Positions 24,717 through 36,425 of a stretch of 64,000 nt of DNA are shown piece after piece; positions within the stretch are counted from its first letter, which is position 1; every line of letters begins with the position of its first letter. The notes beneath the pieces are model-generated. The model worked only from the letters and a program-made list of their open reading frames with translations. It had not been told where the DNA came from and ran no database searches. A program made the position numbers and the translations under genes. Location of the stretch: NCBI GenBank assembly GCA_002914845.1, contig JXTC01000267.1, positions 85,199-149,198 of the forward strand, written 5' to 3'. This DNA comes from Trema orientale (taxonomy: Eukaryota; Streptophyta; Magnoliopsida; Rosales; Cannabaceae).

Positions 24717-25879
24717 TAGTATCCTTTTTTCATTTTGTTTTATTTTTTTATTTTTTAGGCTTTTTCCCTTCTTTTCTTTTTTCTCCTTTTTTTCTCTCCC
24801 TCATTCGGTTTTTTGTTCTTATTTTCCCTTTCTTTTTTCCCTTTTTTTCCTTCTTCTACTTTTTTTCCTTTCTTTGTTTTTCCTCTTCTCTTAGGAATAA
24901 TAAACTACAGATTTTTTGTGGAATAGGTTACTAGTTATTAGTTCATTTGCTTTTTTTTTTTCCTTTCTTTCTTTTTCTTTTTTTCCTTCTTTTATTTTTT
25001 ATTTTTTTTCTTTTTTCCTCTTCTTGAGATAATGAACTACAAATTTTTTTACTTTTTATTTTAAAATAAAACTAGTAACCGGATACTGATTATCATTCAC
25101 CATTTTTTTTTGAAATTGGTTATTAGTTTTTAGTTCATCTCGTATCTTTTTTTTTAATATTATTTTTCATTCTTTTATTTTTTTCCTTCTTTTATTTTTT
25201 TTCCTATTTTCCTCTCCTAGGAATAATGAGTTTAAAAAAAAAAAAAAACTGGTTGCTAAATACTAGTTACTAGTTACCAATTTTTTTAGAACGAGTTAGT
25301 AGCTATTATTTCATCTGGTAATTTTTTTTTTCCAATTTTCATTCATTTTTTTTTTTCATTTTTCCTTCTTTCACTTTTTTTTTCTTGTTTTATTTTTTTT
25401 TTTTCCTTTTCTCCTTTCCTAGGGATAATGAGTTACAATTTTTTATTTTTTTAAAAGAAAAAAATTATTTATTGGATACTGGTTACCAGTTACCAATTTT
25501 TTTGGAATTGGTTACTAGTTATTAATTGATCTGATATCTTTTTTTTTTTCATAATTCTTTCTTTTACCTTTTTTTTCCTTATTTTATTTATTTATTTTTT
25601 CCTTTTTTCCTCTCCTAGGGATACTGAGCTACAATTTTTTTAAAAAAAAATAAAAATTATTTGCTGGATACTGGTTTCTAGTTACCAATTTAGAATTGGT
25701 TACTTATTATTAGTTCATTTGCTGGTTACTGACTACTATTTCTAGTCCATCTATTTTGTTTTTAATTTTTTTTCCTTTTGATATTTTTCGTTTTTATTGA
25801 GCCATGCACCTCCTTTTTTTTAACGTTTTTTTGTTTCTTTTTTCTTTTTTTTTTTTTAAATTGAGCTATTATCTTTTTT

Positions 25880-26300
25880 TTACTAGATACCGATAACTGA
25901 TATGGTTAGTAGTTACCAATAACTTGTTACTTTAGTTTTTATTAGATTGGTTACTAATTATTAGTTACCAATTACTAATTCTGTTACGAGTTATTCTAGT
26001 TACTAGTTACTAATTTACTTACTGATTTTCAGATTAGTGGGTAGTTATAAAGATTAGTGATTGATTACAACTTTGGTTACTAGTTTTTGGTTACTAATTT
26101 TCTAGCTCTGGATTATAATTTCTGGTTAGCACATTCATTTTGATCACTAGTTTCTGATTTACCATCAACCAATTTCATTACCGGTTATCAATTATCAATT
26201 TGATTACGAGTTACCAATTACAAGTATAGTTACTAGTTACAAATTAAAAGATTAGTTATTAAAAACTGGTTATCAGTTGCCAGTTTAGTTAAACCCTAAT
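25880..26300 (+). repeat. Degenerate GGTTACTAGTTACCAATT repeats
   Basis: Short words such as GTTACTAGTTAC, TACCAATT and GATTAGT recur in irregular order with no fixed period. They are related to the linker of the T-rich array just upstream and look like its decayed flank. Non-coding. Confidence 0.5.
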
Positions 26301-26848
26301 CAATATCTAGTTCTAGTCTTTTTTTTCATTGGAAAATTTCATCAAACATGTAGTAGTCGCCCACCTTATAACCCGTCACCAATCTAACTAAACGTTTTAG
26401 TCTTTCTTTTTTTTTTTCTTTTTATTGTGGCATTTCACCAAACATGTTGCAGTCACCAATAATAGGCAGTCATAACTATAGCTTTGTTTAAGCTCATTCC
26501 TTTCGTTGACCAATGACCATGATACTTGAACACAAAAAATTGAAGCTTCTCCAAAACAGATAGCAATTTGTACATACACATCCATATACATATATATATA
26601 TATATATATGGTTTTGGTTTAAATAGTTACAATAATATTTACCCATAGATGGTTACAATGGTTTAAGCCGTTAGATCTATACCCTATGGTGATTAGTTTG
26701 GTGGTTGGCCAAAAAAAATTAATGCTATATATCAGCATCAAACAAATTTAATGCTATCATTAACTTTTTTAGTACCCATTCATGGTCACAAAAAAATTGA
26801 AACTATTGAGAAGTCCTCCATATATATATATATTTACATATAGGCACC
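26301..26848. other. AT-rich spacer
   Basis: I see no gene or distinct element here apart from (TA)n tracts near 26592-26609 and 26820-26832. Confidence 0.5.
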
Positions 26849-27210
26849 AATTCAGTAAGTATTTTTTTTTTACCTATACATATGTATCATTTTGGTTAAA
26901 AAATTAATCATGCATGTCTTTTTAGAGTAAAAACAAGATAGAGAAATAACATTAATGATACACGTCTTTTCATGAACATCATTATAGTTGTTGGTAGGGG
27001 TGTAAGAAAAAACCGACCCACCGAAACCGACCGTCCAACCGACCCGAAAAAACCGAATTTTCGGTTCCACGTCATCACCTACAATTTCGGTCGGTTTCGA
27101 TTTTATTAAAAATTTCGGTCGGTTTTGGTTTTGAGAAATTTAATTTCGGTTAAACCGAAACCGACTAATATAAGTATTTACTTATACTTTTATTTGCACA
27201 TGTAGAGTAT

Positions 27211-27265
27211 TTGTCGTGGTGGTTAATTCCCTGATAAGGGATGTAGAGGTGCATGGTTCTAATCT
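27211..27265 (+). promoter_or_regulatory. tRNA-like A/B boxes inside the hAT element, plus strand
   Basis: TTGTCGTGGTGG (27211-27222) resembles an A-box and GGTTCTAATCT (27255-27265) a B-box, 44 bases apart as in tRNA genes. It faces a second such pair on the other strand. Confidence 0.4.
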
Positions 27266-27307
27266 CAAAACCTTCGTTTTTATGCTTCTTTTACAATTTG
27301 AAGAGTT

Positions 27308-27393
27308 AAAAAATAATTTCGAAGTTTAGGAGCCCAGATTCGAACTAAGGAAAAAATAATTTCGAAGTTTAGGAGCCCAGATTCGAACTAAGG
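27308..27393. repeat. Perfect 43-bp tandem duplication inside the hAT element
   Basis: 27308-27350 and 27351-27393 are the same 43-bp unit (AAAAAATAATTTCGAAG ... TTCGAACTAAGG). Each copy contains a minus-strand B-box-like AGTTCGAATCT. The exact identity suggests a recent duplication. Confidence 0.85.
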
Positions 27394-27434
27394 TGGCCTA
27401 GGATATGCGCACCACTTTGCTTACCACTATGCTT
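27379..27434 (-). promoter_or_regulatory. tRNA-like A/B boxes inside the hAT element, minus strand
   Basis: On the minus strand AAGCATAGTGG (27434 down to 27424) is a good A-box and AGTTCGAATCT (27389 down to 27379) a near-consensus B-box, 45 bases apart. A second B-box sits at 27346-27336 in the other copy of the 43-bp duplication. The pair converges on the plus-strand pair at 27211-27265. Confidence 0.45.
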
Positions 27435-27764
27435 GGGTTCTTCCACGTTATTTTATATGTTGTAAAATATATTTAATAGTAAGATTTAAAAAAAAATCAA
27501 ATTTTTGTGAAAAACCGAAATCGACCGAAAACCGAATATTCGGTTTCAGTCGGTTGTACACAATCCTTCGGTTGGTTTCGGTTTTAAATATTATAAATTT
27601 TTTTTTTAAAAACCGACCGAAAAAATCGAAAAACCGACCGATTTTCACCCCTAGTTGTTGGATCGATGTTGATCCAATGACTAAAAAAAATACTTATACA
27701 TAGGTGTAAAAAAAATACTTATTAGATTAGCAACCATTTATATATATATATACACATGGATATC

Positions 27765-28131
27765 AATCCAGTAGGTATTTTTTTGTTTATCTATACATAG
27801 TTATCGTTTTGGCCAATTAAAATTTATCATGTATATTTTTTAATAGTAAAAAATAAGAGAGAGAAATAACATTAATAATGCACGTCTTTTCATGTACATC
27901 ATTATAGTCGTTGGATCACCATTAGATGATGATTCAATGGCTAATAAAAAATACTTATACATAAAAAAAAAAAAACTTATTGGATTGGCTAAGAGAGAGA
28001 AATAACATTAATAATGCACGTCTTTTCATGTACATCATTATAGTCGTTGGATCACCATTATATAATGATCCAACGGCTAACAAAAAATAACTATGCATAA
28101 GTTAAAAAAAAAAAAAAAAACCTACTGGATT
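27765..28131 (+). mobile_element. MITE, family C, copy B
   Basis: The ends AATCCAGTAGGTATTTTTTT and AAAAACCTACTGGATT are inverted repeats continuing into TATACATAGTTAT and ATAACTATGCATA. An internal direct duplication of about 136 bp (from 27854 and from 27990) repeats AGAGAGAAATAACATTAATA through GTCGTTGGATCACC, which explains why this copy is longer than copy A. Non-coding. Confidence 0.7.
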
Positions 28132-28388
28132 CGTGCCCTATATATATATAAATGTTAGGAGCGGAACAGACCAAATGCCTAAGCCTCTGAAGTAGCCTAT
28201 CGGACTGACAATAAAAATTCATATTGCTTGTGCTAATGATTCAATAAATAAATGCAAATTGCTACCTTACAATGTAGTAGCTAAACTGGTTCAGAAAACT
28301 ATGGATAAGCAAAAGGAACCAATTACTAAAAAATGCATGTGCAACACTCAAATAAGATATTCATAATTGAGAAGAAAAAGACATATGC

Positions 28389-28511
28389 CCTGAGGATGCT
28401 TCCGCCAGCCACACCACCTTTTATGTCATCAAACTCAAATCCAGGCTTGTTGACATCAAATGAACGGATAACAATCATATTAAGAGGAGTGATGAAATTC
28501 ATTTCTGGAAT
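28389..28511 (-). pseudogene. eIF2-gamma exon fragment (translation initiation factor 2 subunit gamma)
   Basis: Read on the minus strand, this short stretch translates to a fragment containing [14 protein letters not shown] and [10 protein letters not shown], which I recognise as the conserved start of domain II of eIF2-gamma, a GTPase that delivers initiator tRNA. Only about 41 codons are present; the authentic protein has about 460 residues. The fragment ends after SILR, a plausible exon end, but the next bases are not GT, and no neighbouring exons are found within several kilobases. It is an orphan genomic fragment, not a processed cDNA copy of the whole gene. Confidence 0.75.
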
Positions 28512-28579
28512 GAGGATCCTCTTTAAATTCATAAAATACTGACAAAATTACTCAATAATATATGCTTATGCACACACAA

Positions 28580-28795
28580 ACTGACAGTACTAGAGAATTG
28601 ATGATGGAGGAAAGGTCGACAAAGTCAAAATTGATGGAGCCCAGCATGAGTGAAGGCTGGCGTAGGCGCCTTGGAATAAGGAGGAGGCGGAGATGAAGCC
28701 AGCGGAGACTTGGTCGGAGAAATGGCCAGTGTTGTTGATGGAGCCTGGGCAAAGATGCAGAGTCACGGAGAAGACTCTGGGCAAACTCATACTGT
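28580..28795 (-). other. Coding-like GC-rich fragment of unknown origin
   Basis: This block is clearly richer in G and C than its surroundings. On the minus strand it stays open in two frames for about 66 codons each (for example SLPRVFSVTLHLCPGSINN). I do not recognise the protein. It abuts the eIF2-gamma fragment on the same strand, so both may have been moved together from elsewhere. Confidence 0.3.
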
Positions 28796-31700
28796 ATATG
28801 ATAATATACCGTACGTAAAAATATTAAAAAAACACATTACCGTATTTGTCTAATTCTTTGTATTTGGTCTATTTTCCAATGAAACATTCTATTTACCAGT
28901 TTGCTCATACGTCCGATTTTTCAAGATCGGCCTTGCAACCTTAAGTCCAAAAGAGAACATCCTAGGCTTGTGAAGTTTCCGAATCCATGACGGCCCACCA
29001 AATGAATACAATGTTCAAATCAGGGATAAAACCTTAAAAAAAAGAAAAGAAAAGTTTGAAACCGCAGGGTGAACAGAAAGCTGCAATCTAATTTTTGACC
29101 ATATTTCATACCTTTAAAAAAAAAAAAAAAAAAAACCTAAGTTAAATTTGATGTTTTGTATTTCTTTGCTTTATGTTTTAGCTCTTTGCAAACTTATTTA
29201 TTTATTTATTTATTTAGTGACATATTGTGAAGATATAGCTGTGAACTCTATTAGTTATAAGACTATCAGAGGAGCATTATGAAACTTTGGTATTATTAGT
29301 ATTATGATTTTCTTTTGGAAGATTCATATGAAGTATTTAACAGGGATTTAATAAGTATTTAAGATTTTATTTAACAGAGATAAAACTTGTTTATAGGATC
29401 AATTAGTGTTTTACCTAAAAAAAAGAAGATCAATTAGTGTTTTTAACATTTTATGTATTTAAAATTTAGTTTATTTTGTAATGTGGGTGATAACCTTTCT
29501 TTTTAAAAATATTACTTAATGTTAGGTAATTGAATGATATAATTATGGCGCAACATATCACTCAAAAACCGCCCAACCCGTTATGTAATTCAACAGCTAC
29601 GTTATGTCTTTTAAAACCATACAAAAACAAAGCTTCTTGTTCAACCTATTCAAAAGTTTTCTTTAAAAAAAATTTTCTTTTTCAATTATAAAAACTCCTG
29701 ATAGAAGATTAAATCTTCATGCAACGGTTCTCACAAAAATAAGGAAAAAAAATGACTAATACTACTTATTAGACCCAACCAATTATTTTTAATTCTTATT
29801 TTTTTTGCTCTAATTTATATTTTTTTTCCCTTAAAAAATCTATTTTGTTTGCCATTTGTTCCACCCATATCAATTTCAAATGACAAGTTTAATTGCTGAA
29901 AATGGTAATTAAGAGAGCATAAAAAGCTTTTGTTAACAGAGTATAAAAGTTTGGCTACTTGAAATAATTAACAAGAGTAAAAAAAAATTGTTAACTTTGA
30001 TTTATATATCTTAAAAAATGGTATTTGACTACTTATCCTGAATAAACTCTTTACTGAGATGTGGTTCAACTCAAAAAAGATCATTTATGTGGCAATCATT
30101 CTCATTAAGATGTTTAATAAATTAAAAAAAGAGCAAACATGAATTGATGGCCCCCACATGTCATAAGGACCATAAGGTAAAAACAAAGGTAATCGTATTT
30201 CCTCAACCCCACATTACTATTAATTACTCATTTTCATTATTAAAATCTTAATAGCTTAAAACTGTTTCTTTACGAAAATTGTTTATAGATTTGAAGAATA
30301 TGATTTGAATCTTATATTTTTATCCTACTAACTTTGTGTATAAATCTATTTCCAAATTTATAGAACAAATTTCGAATTCTATACCAAACACGCTATTAAT
30401 AACTCCTATAATTGTCCAATTCCTATTTCTAGTTTGAGGAAACACATCAATGGAGTTCATGATTCTTATTCCAATTCATGAAAATGTCCATAAAAATAAC
30501 GATTTCATTTTCTTATTTTTTAATTCTCATTTATTTTATTTTAATTAATTTATTCTAATTATAATTATAAAGAATTTAATTCACATATTATTAATGTGTA
30601 GTGCTAAATAAAACTTAATTAACATATTATTAATGTGTGATGCTAAACAACCATCGCATTGTACATATATGTGACATAAAGTGACAAATTGAGCGATCTG
30701 TATTGGGGCATAGCTTGTTAGATTTATGCTACAAAGTACAAACTTCCTGACCGAACCTTTGGGCTTTGGGCTTTGTGCGCCTTGACATTTGAGTGATCAT
30801 GTTTACTTTTGTATATGTATCATTATACCTTTGCGTCAAGAGAAGTTCCGTCCACAATTAATAAAATTTTGAGAAAAAATGTGTCGTACTTTTTATTCAT
30901 AGGTTTACATTGAGATTTGAGAGTCTGTGGTCCAATTTCGAGAAATTGATACCTCCATATTCACATTCATTATCAATAAAAATGAAAATTAAAGGAAGGA
31001 ATAACTACAGAAGAAAGAAAGAAAAAACCTCTTTGAAATTTTGGTGAACTTACCATCTTATAGTTAAATTAATCGGTAATGATAATATGATGTCGCTTTG
31101 AATTTGAATAAGTTGCTACGAACCTTGTTCACGGATATTAAATGTTGAGTTTCATTTTCTCAAAGATAAAGTTTGTCAACCCTGTAGCTGTCCTGTAAAC
31201 CAAGAAAATCACCCAGCGGTAATTATGCGGCATAGGATAGTGAAGGAATGATTTCTCTCCCCCCCTTTTTTTTTCCTGTCAAGATGAGTGGAAAATAAAG
31301 AAAATAAAGCAAAATATCCAGGTCAAATAAAAGTGGCTATTTTAATATTAAAGATAACGAATCCCCACACCCACACCCCTAAATAAAGATAACAATAATA
31401 ACAACAAAAAATTCTCCTAAAAAGACAAGAAAAAACAAAGAAACAAAAGGCAGCAAGAGTTAAACAGCATAATTAGTTCCAAATTGTTTGGAAAAATGGT
31501 AACTTGAGTTTTAAGAATAAGGCCATTATTACCTTTTTAAGAACGAGTATGTGTTTTGAGTTTTTATAATAAACAGAAGTCCGTCTTTTTTTTTTCCCAC
31601 TTTATTTTTTATTTTTGAAACATTTTTTTCCCACTTTATTTAGGAAAATGGCCCTGCTTTTTATCTATTTGTTAAATTATTTTTTCCCCGAAATTTTGCT

Positions 31701-31882
31701 AAATGGTCATTTATCAATAAATCAATTTTATGTATAAGTAGTAATCAATAAATCGATTTTATGTATCAGTATATTACTTTTCTATGGAAAGTATAGCAAA
31801 CTTTTTTTATATTGAGTATATCAAATACTATATACTAAAATTGGTATACTGGGTATATCAGAAAATCTCTAGTTTATTAATA
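28796..31882. other. AT-rich intergenic DNA, no gene seen
   Basis: It contains long poly(A) and poly(T) runs (for example 29117-29135) and a (TTTA)n tract at about 29197-29217. No coding frame of note and no clear element boundary. Confidence 0.5.
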
Positions 31883-33457
31883 TGATCACAAATTTAGTAT
31901 ATAAGTGTTATATACATGAGGATTAAATTTGTGGATGATAAACAAATATAGTCCGTAATAATTAATTAAAGTATGAGATCTTTAATTAAATATTATCAGT
32001 ACAGTCCATTAACATTGAGAATGTAATAGTTTTATCTGGACTATTGATGTGTTGACATCATAATGGAGGTACTCTATATAATTTGATTATATAGGACTGG
32101 ACCAGATATCATTTGAATCTCACATAAATTCCGTTATCTGTTGAGAGTTCAAATAATGTCACTAGATGATCATACGTAGATCAATCTTAATCATGAGTAG
32201 TTATAAACTCCTATTTATAATATTATGTACTTTAACATATTTGTTAAGATTTGTTTTTCTAAACAGACTGAATTACTTGTATCTTGGGAGCATAATAAGA
32301 TAAATAGCTGGGAATGTGACTTACAGATATGGAATCCATTCCTTCTGTAAGGAAGTTAGAAAGATAATTCCTTTGTGTATTGATTCGGGTCTTGAACAGT
32401 TTGAGTATTCAACTTATAATAGATTTATAAATTAATTGTTCTTTGGAGAATCAATGGTATATAATGATAAAGATGTTATTGGAGAGGTAAACGAAACATG
32501 ACCTAGCCCCGATTATGAATTGTCTGTGGAGGGTTGAATTACATGTAATGATTAAATCAATAGATTGCTCGCTGTTTTCTAAGTAAATTTATTCTGTAAC
32601 TTCAAGAGTGCAATTCCAGATTTTTAGTGGAATAATACTAGAATTAATAAATTAGACAAATTAATCAAAGTATTTAATTAATTGTCATAATTTATTAGAG
32701 CTTGATTTACAGGTCCATAAGTCCCAAATTCCACATCTTACAAATATTGTACTAGAAATTACACGATTTCTGTTACTGCATACTTTGTCAAGATAAATAG
32801 TTTATTTACTTGTAATTAATAATTATTAATTAATTAATTAATTAATTTTGAATTAATGGAGAGCAAGTTTCCAAGAAACTTACTAAAAATTTGAAACACT
32901 TTGGAGGAGTGTTACAAATACACCATTTCAACCCATTTGATGGGCTATTGGCATGTAAATTACCTAAGAAGTTACATAAGTCTTCTTTTAGTCATATATA
33001 TATATATATATTAGTTAAATATTCATATATATGTATATATGAAGAGGTAGCCTAAGATAAAAAAACTAGAGTAGTACGTATCATTTTCCTACGAGGAGTT
33101 TCCAAAAACTAGAGCGAAAAAGAAAAAAAAAATTCTTATTCTCTCTAGAAACTACTCTTGTAATTTTATGTGTTAAAAATATTGCAAGTGTCTAAAAGTA
33201 TGATTTTGAGAAACTGTACGCAACACTCACATGTTTATCCAGTTGTATTTGAGGCTTGGGTTGGAAGATCATGGTTTAGAAAATAGAAAAGATAGGATCC
33301 GCTGATAGGCTACAAGAGGTATATGATTTATTCTCTTTGTATATTTTACTGTTTTCTATGAATCAATATTATGCTCTCATATGGTCAATTATTTTAAGAA
33401 AATTTTTGAATGTTCCTGGACCAAACTTTTGCTGCAAATTCGATTTCAAAACCAACA
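31883..33457 (+). mobile_element. Probable solo LTR of a Copia-type retrotransposon
   Basis: The sequence has the texture of a long plant LTR: GAGCTTGATTTACAGGTCC near 32698, a TATA-rich promoter stretch near 32995-33012, a leader-like segment, and a 3' end GCTGCAAATTCGATTTC followed by CCAACA at 33452-33457. I see no coding sequence beside it. The left boundary (TGATCACAAATTTAG) is a guess and I found no target-site duplication. Confidence 0.4.
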
Positions 33458-36394
33458 TGATGCTTAATATTTAAAGGGGCATAAATTATAAGATGACATT
33501 ATTTTTTTAAAAATATATATATTTCAAAACCTCATGTGTCTTAAATCAATGGAAAAAACTCATCAAATTCTATCATTTATTACAGAAGTCTTGTAATTTG
33601 ACAATTTTTAAATGATGCGTCTATTATCATTACTCCTTTTTGTCTACCCACTGCCTTTAAAAAAACACACCTCACCAAAAAATAAATTTTTTTATTAAAA
33701 ATAATTCACACATTTCAATTCCAAAATTAGATAACAAAAATTCAATGAAATCTCTTTTTGCATTCCTTCAATAAGACTACCACCTTTTAAAAGGACAACC
33801 CCACCAAAAATTGAAATTGAAAAAAAAAAAAGAAAAAGAAAAACTCCACAAATTTCAACTATATTTAAATTACAAAATTAGATGAAAAAAATTCAATAAA
33901 ATCTCTTTTCCCATTCCTTCAATAAGTTCGAAGACCTCATATACATTTGAAGTGTTATTCAATCTTTTGTATTTTTAACAAAAATTCATCTTTCTAAGAT
34001 TTGAAAGACTAAAAACAATCAAACAATTTTTTCTTATTTTCCTCTCTCCTAACAAATTGGCGATTGTAAGTTATTAATTAGAAAAATTTATACCCAATGC
34101 CTGTTTTTGTGTCTTATATTTCACAAATACTTATTTTTTTATTTTATTTTAAAAATACCCATTTTTTAGTTACACATTTCATATGGTATATATTTTATAC
34201 CATTTTAAAATATATACTAATTTTTAGGTATAAACTTTATTCATGAAATGTATACTGTAGTATACATTTCAGGTATAAAATACTTGTATACTTTCTCCAA
34301 AAATAGGTATAAAAACTTTTATTTTTGAAATAAAATACTTATATCTTTGGGAAGAAAACAACAAGTGTTACCACTACTAATACTTAACATCGAAGCAATA
34401 TTATCGTAAATCACAACATTAGTGGATAATTTTTAAATCAAAATCAAAATTTGTTTGGAAAATCGTAAATACAGTTTTTAAATTTAATATAAATTTAAAT
34501 ATACTTTTCACTCATGGTATAATTCTTATTTTTCATCAATTTCTCTAATTTAGCTGACTTGAAATGGTCAAATTTTAAAGATAGTCAAATTACAAGGTTT
34601 TTGTAATTATAAAAAAAAATCAACTTGCAGTTTCCAAAAAGATAAAGATTTTTGTTGTAAAAGAAAAGAAAAAGATGAATATCAGATCATTTATTGAAAT
34701 TTTTGTTTTTTATTTTTTTTAAGAAATTTACACTCAGTACTCGTTTTATGTCATACATTTCAGAAATACCCATTTTCTTATTTTATTCAAAAATGTTCGT
34801 GCTTCAGTATATATTTCTTGGGTAAAATATGTGTGATAAATATTTACAATATAAATTTTTACCTATAATTTATATTTACTGTAGAAATTTATATCTATGG
34901 CAAAATTAATACCAATTTTTAGGTATAATTTTAGTGTAGAATACGATATACATTTAATGCATAAAGTACTTGTGGTATAAAATTTTCTAAAAAATAGTAT
35001 AAAAATGGGTATTATGTCTAGATGTATAACTTAATATGTTTGGTTTATCAATTTAATTTACCAAATATGTAGAAAATCATTTGATACACCATTATATCAA
35101 TCGAAATATGTATATAGTTATATTATTTGAAGTGATAAAAAATTATTAAAAGAAGACTTTATAATGACTCAAAAAAATGGCCATTCTCCCGTCACCGTGG
35201 ATGTTTGGTTTAGTAGAGTTAGGGGTGTTTGCGGTACATTTGATAGGTTTTATTGATCATTCAGTGTACCAAACCGCACATACAATTTATAAGAATCATG
35301 CGATTGAAGTGATCAAGAAAAATCAAATCAAATCAAATCAAATTGTAGTGTGATGCGGTTCAATTCTACAGTTTGAAAAATAAGTTTTAGTTTTGAGCTT
35401 AACAAATTAGATTTAAGTTTGAAAAATTTGATTGATTTAAATTTAATATTTATTACAGATAAATTAATTATTTCATTAAAAAAAAAGGAATTACATACTA
35501 GTTATAAAAGCATAAGCCATGAAATTAAGAGTTGTAAATAAAAATTTAATGAAGTAACAAAATATAAAGTACGTTTATATATGAAACTCAGTCATAGTCA
35601 TAGGAATGATTATAAAATGGCCAAAAGTGATGTCCGAATTTTTCTGTGTTAAACATCTTGCATTCTCTTATGGGCGCGGCGTGCGCTTTGCCGCCGTTGG
35701 TGGTGGTTATTGGTTTGTCCTGTTGATTTAGTTTTTGCATATTTGGATTTGTGGCTTTATTTATTTTTGGCTTTGGTTGCCTTTGCCTTTATGCTTTGGG
35801 ATTTATATATTAAAAAAGAAAAAAGCCATGTAAGACGCTAACAAAGTGAAGGCCTTCTATGCCGACAGTCCCAAAGCAGCAGAAGAAAACACTACCACCA
35901 ACTGGTCCGTTTCTTATCATTATTAATATGCATTGGAAACTTTGGATTTTTTCCCTTTTTTTTTTTTTTTTTTTCAAAGGAAAGGTGTTGAAAAGGCTAG
36001 GGCTTTAGACCTTTGAAATAATAATAGAAGATAAAAATTATTGCTGTTGTTGGTGCGGGAAATGTCCAAAACGCTAGCTAGTACAACCTGTATCCTTTTA
36101 GCGCTACTCCTCAATTTCTTCCTTTTTTTTTTTTGTTGTTTTCACAATTGCTGTAAGATAATATATAATGTTATGTTAGCGATTGTAACATGACTAAATC
36201 ATAATAATATAGCCAAGAGATAAAAAGGTTCATATAAAACGATAGGCATAAAGGAAAGGAAAGGAAAGTAAATGATTTTTTTTTTTTCCAGTTAATTCAA
36301 TCAATCTGGTTCCCGTACGTTATTTTGTTCTTCTTTATGTTTTTTTTTTTAAATTGAATTATTTATCCAGTAACAACAAAAGATCGATCATTAA

Positions 36395-36425
<31 letters not shown>

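Larger units (their letters stand above)
23907..25760 (+). repeat. T-rich tandem array with recurring GGGATAATGAGCTAC box
   Basis: The plus strand is dominated by T-runs broken by recurring boxes. GGGATAATGAGCTAC or variants appear near 24246, 24391, 24559, 24891, 25025, 25218, 25419 and 25616. Each is usually followed by an A/T linker and GGTTACTAGTTATTAGTTCATCT-like sequence. The last four boxes are 193-201 bp apart; earlier spacings are about 134-168 bp. A higher-order repeat of about 736 bp begins with a tRNA-like head at 23927 and again at 24663. Open frames across it translate to Phe/Leu/Ser-rich low complexity and are not genes. Confidence 0.7.
26995..27653. mobile_element. Non-autonomous hAT-type element (659 bp) with 8-bp target duplication
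   Basis: GTTGTTGG at 26987-26994 is repeated exactly at 27654-27661. The ends TAGGGGTGTAAG and TTCACCCCTA are inverted. An 8-bp duplication with TAGGGGTG-like ends is characteristic of the hAT superfamily. Both sub-terminal regions are packed with AACCGA/TCGGTT motifs in opposite orientations, probably transposase binding sites. No transposase frame is present. It lies inside MITE copy A; the neighbouring copy B preserves the uninterrupted target (GTCGTTGG). Confidence 0.85.
26849..27728 (+). mobile_element. MITE, family C, copy A, split by a hAT-type element
   Basis: The left end AATTCAGTAAGTATTTTTTT and the right end AAAAAAATACTTATTAGATT are inverted repeats. Removing the nested insertion and one copy of its duplication leaves about 213 bp. 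The left part (AACATTAATGATACACG, CTTTTCATGAACATCATTA) and the right part (GATCCAATGACTA) match copy B at 27765-28131 in the same order. Non-coding. Confidence 0.7.

Noticed and set aside
24663..24735. A canonical tRNA gene
   Set aside because: A- and B-boxes fit, but I see no acceptor stem pairing and no anticodon arm, so only a tRNA-like head is claimed.
23908..24934. Phe/Leu/Ser-rich frames (up to 113 codons) resembling membrane proteins
   Set aside because: They arise from T-runs in a tandem array and would be hydrophobic by composition alone.
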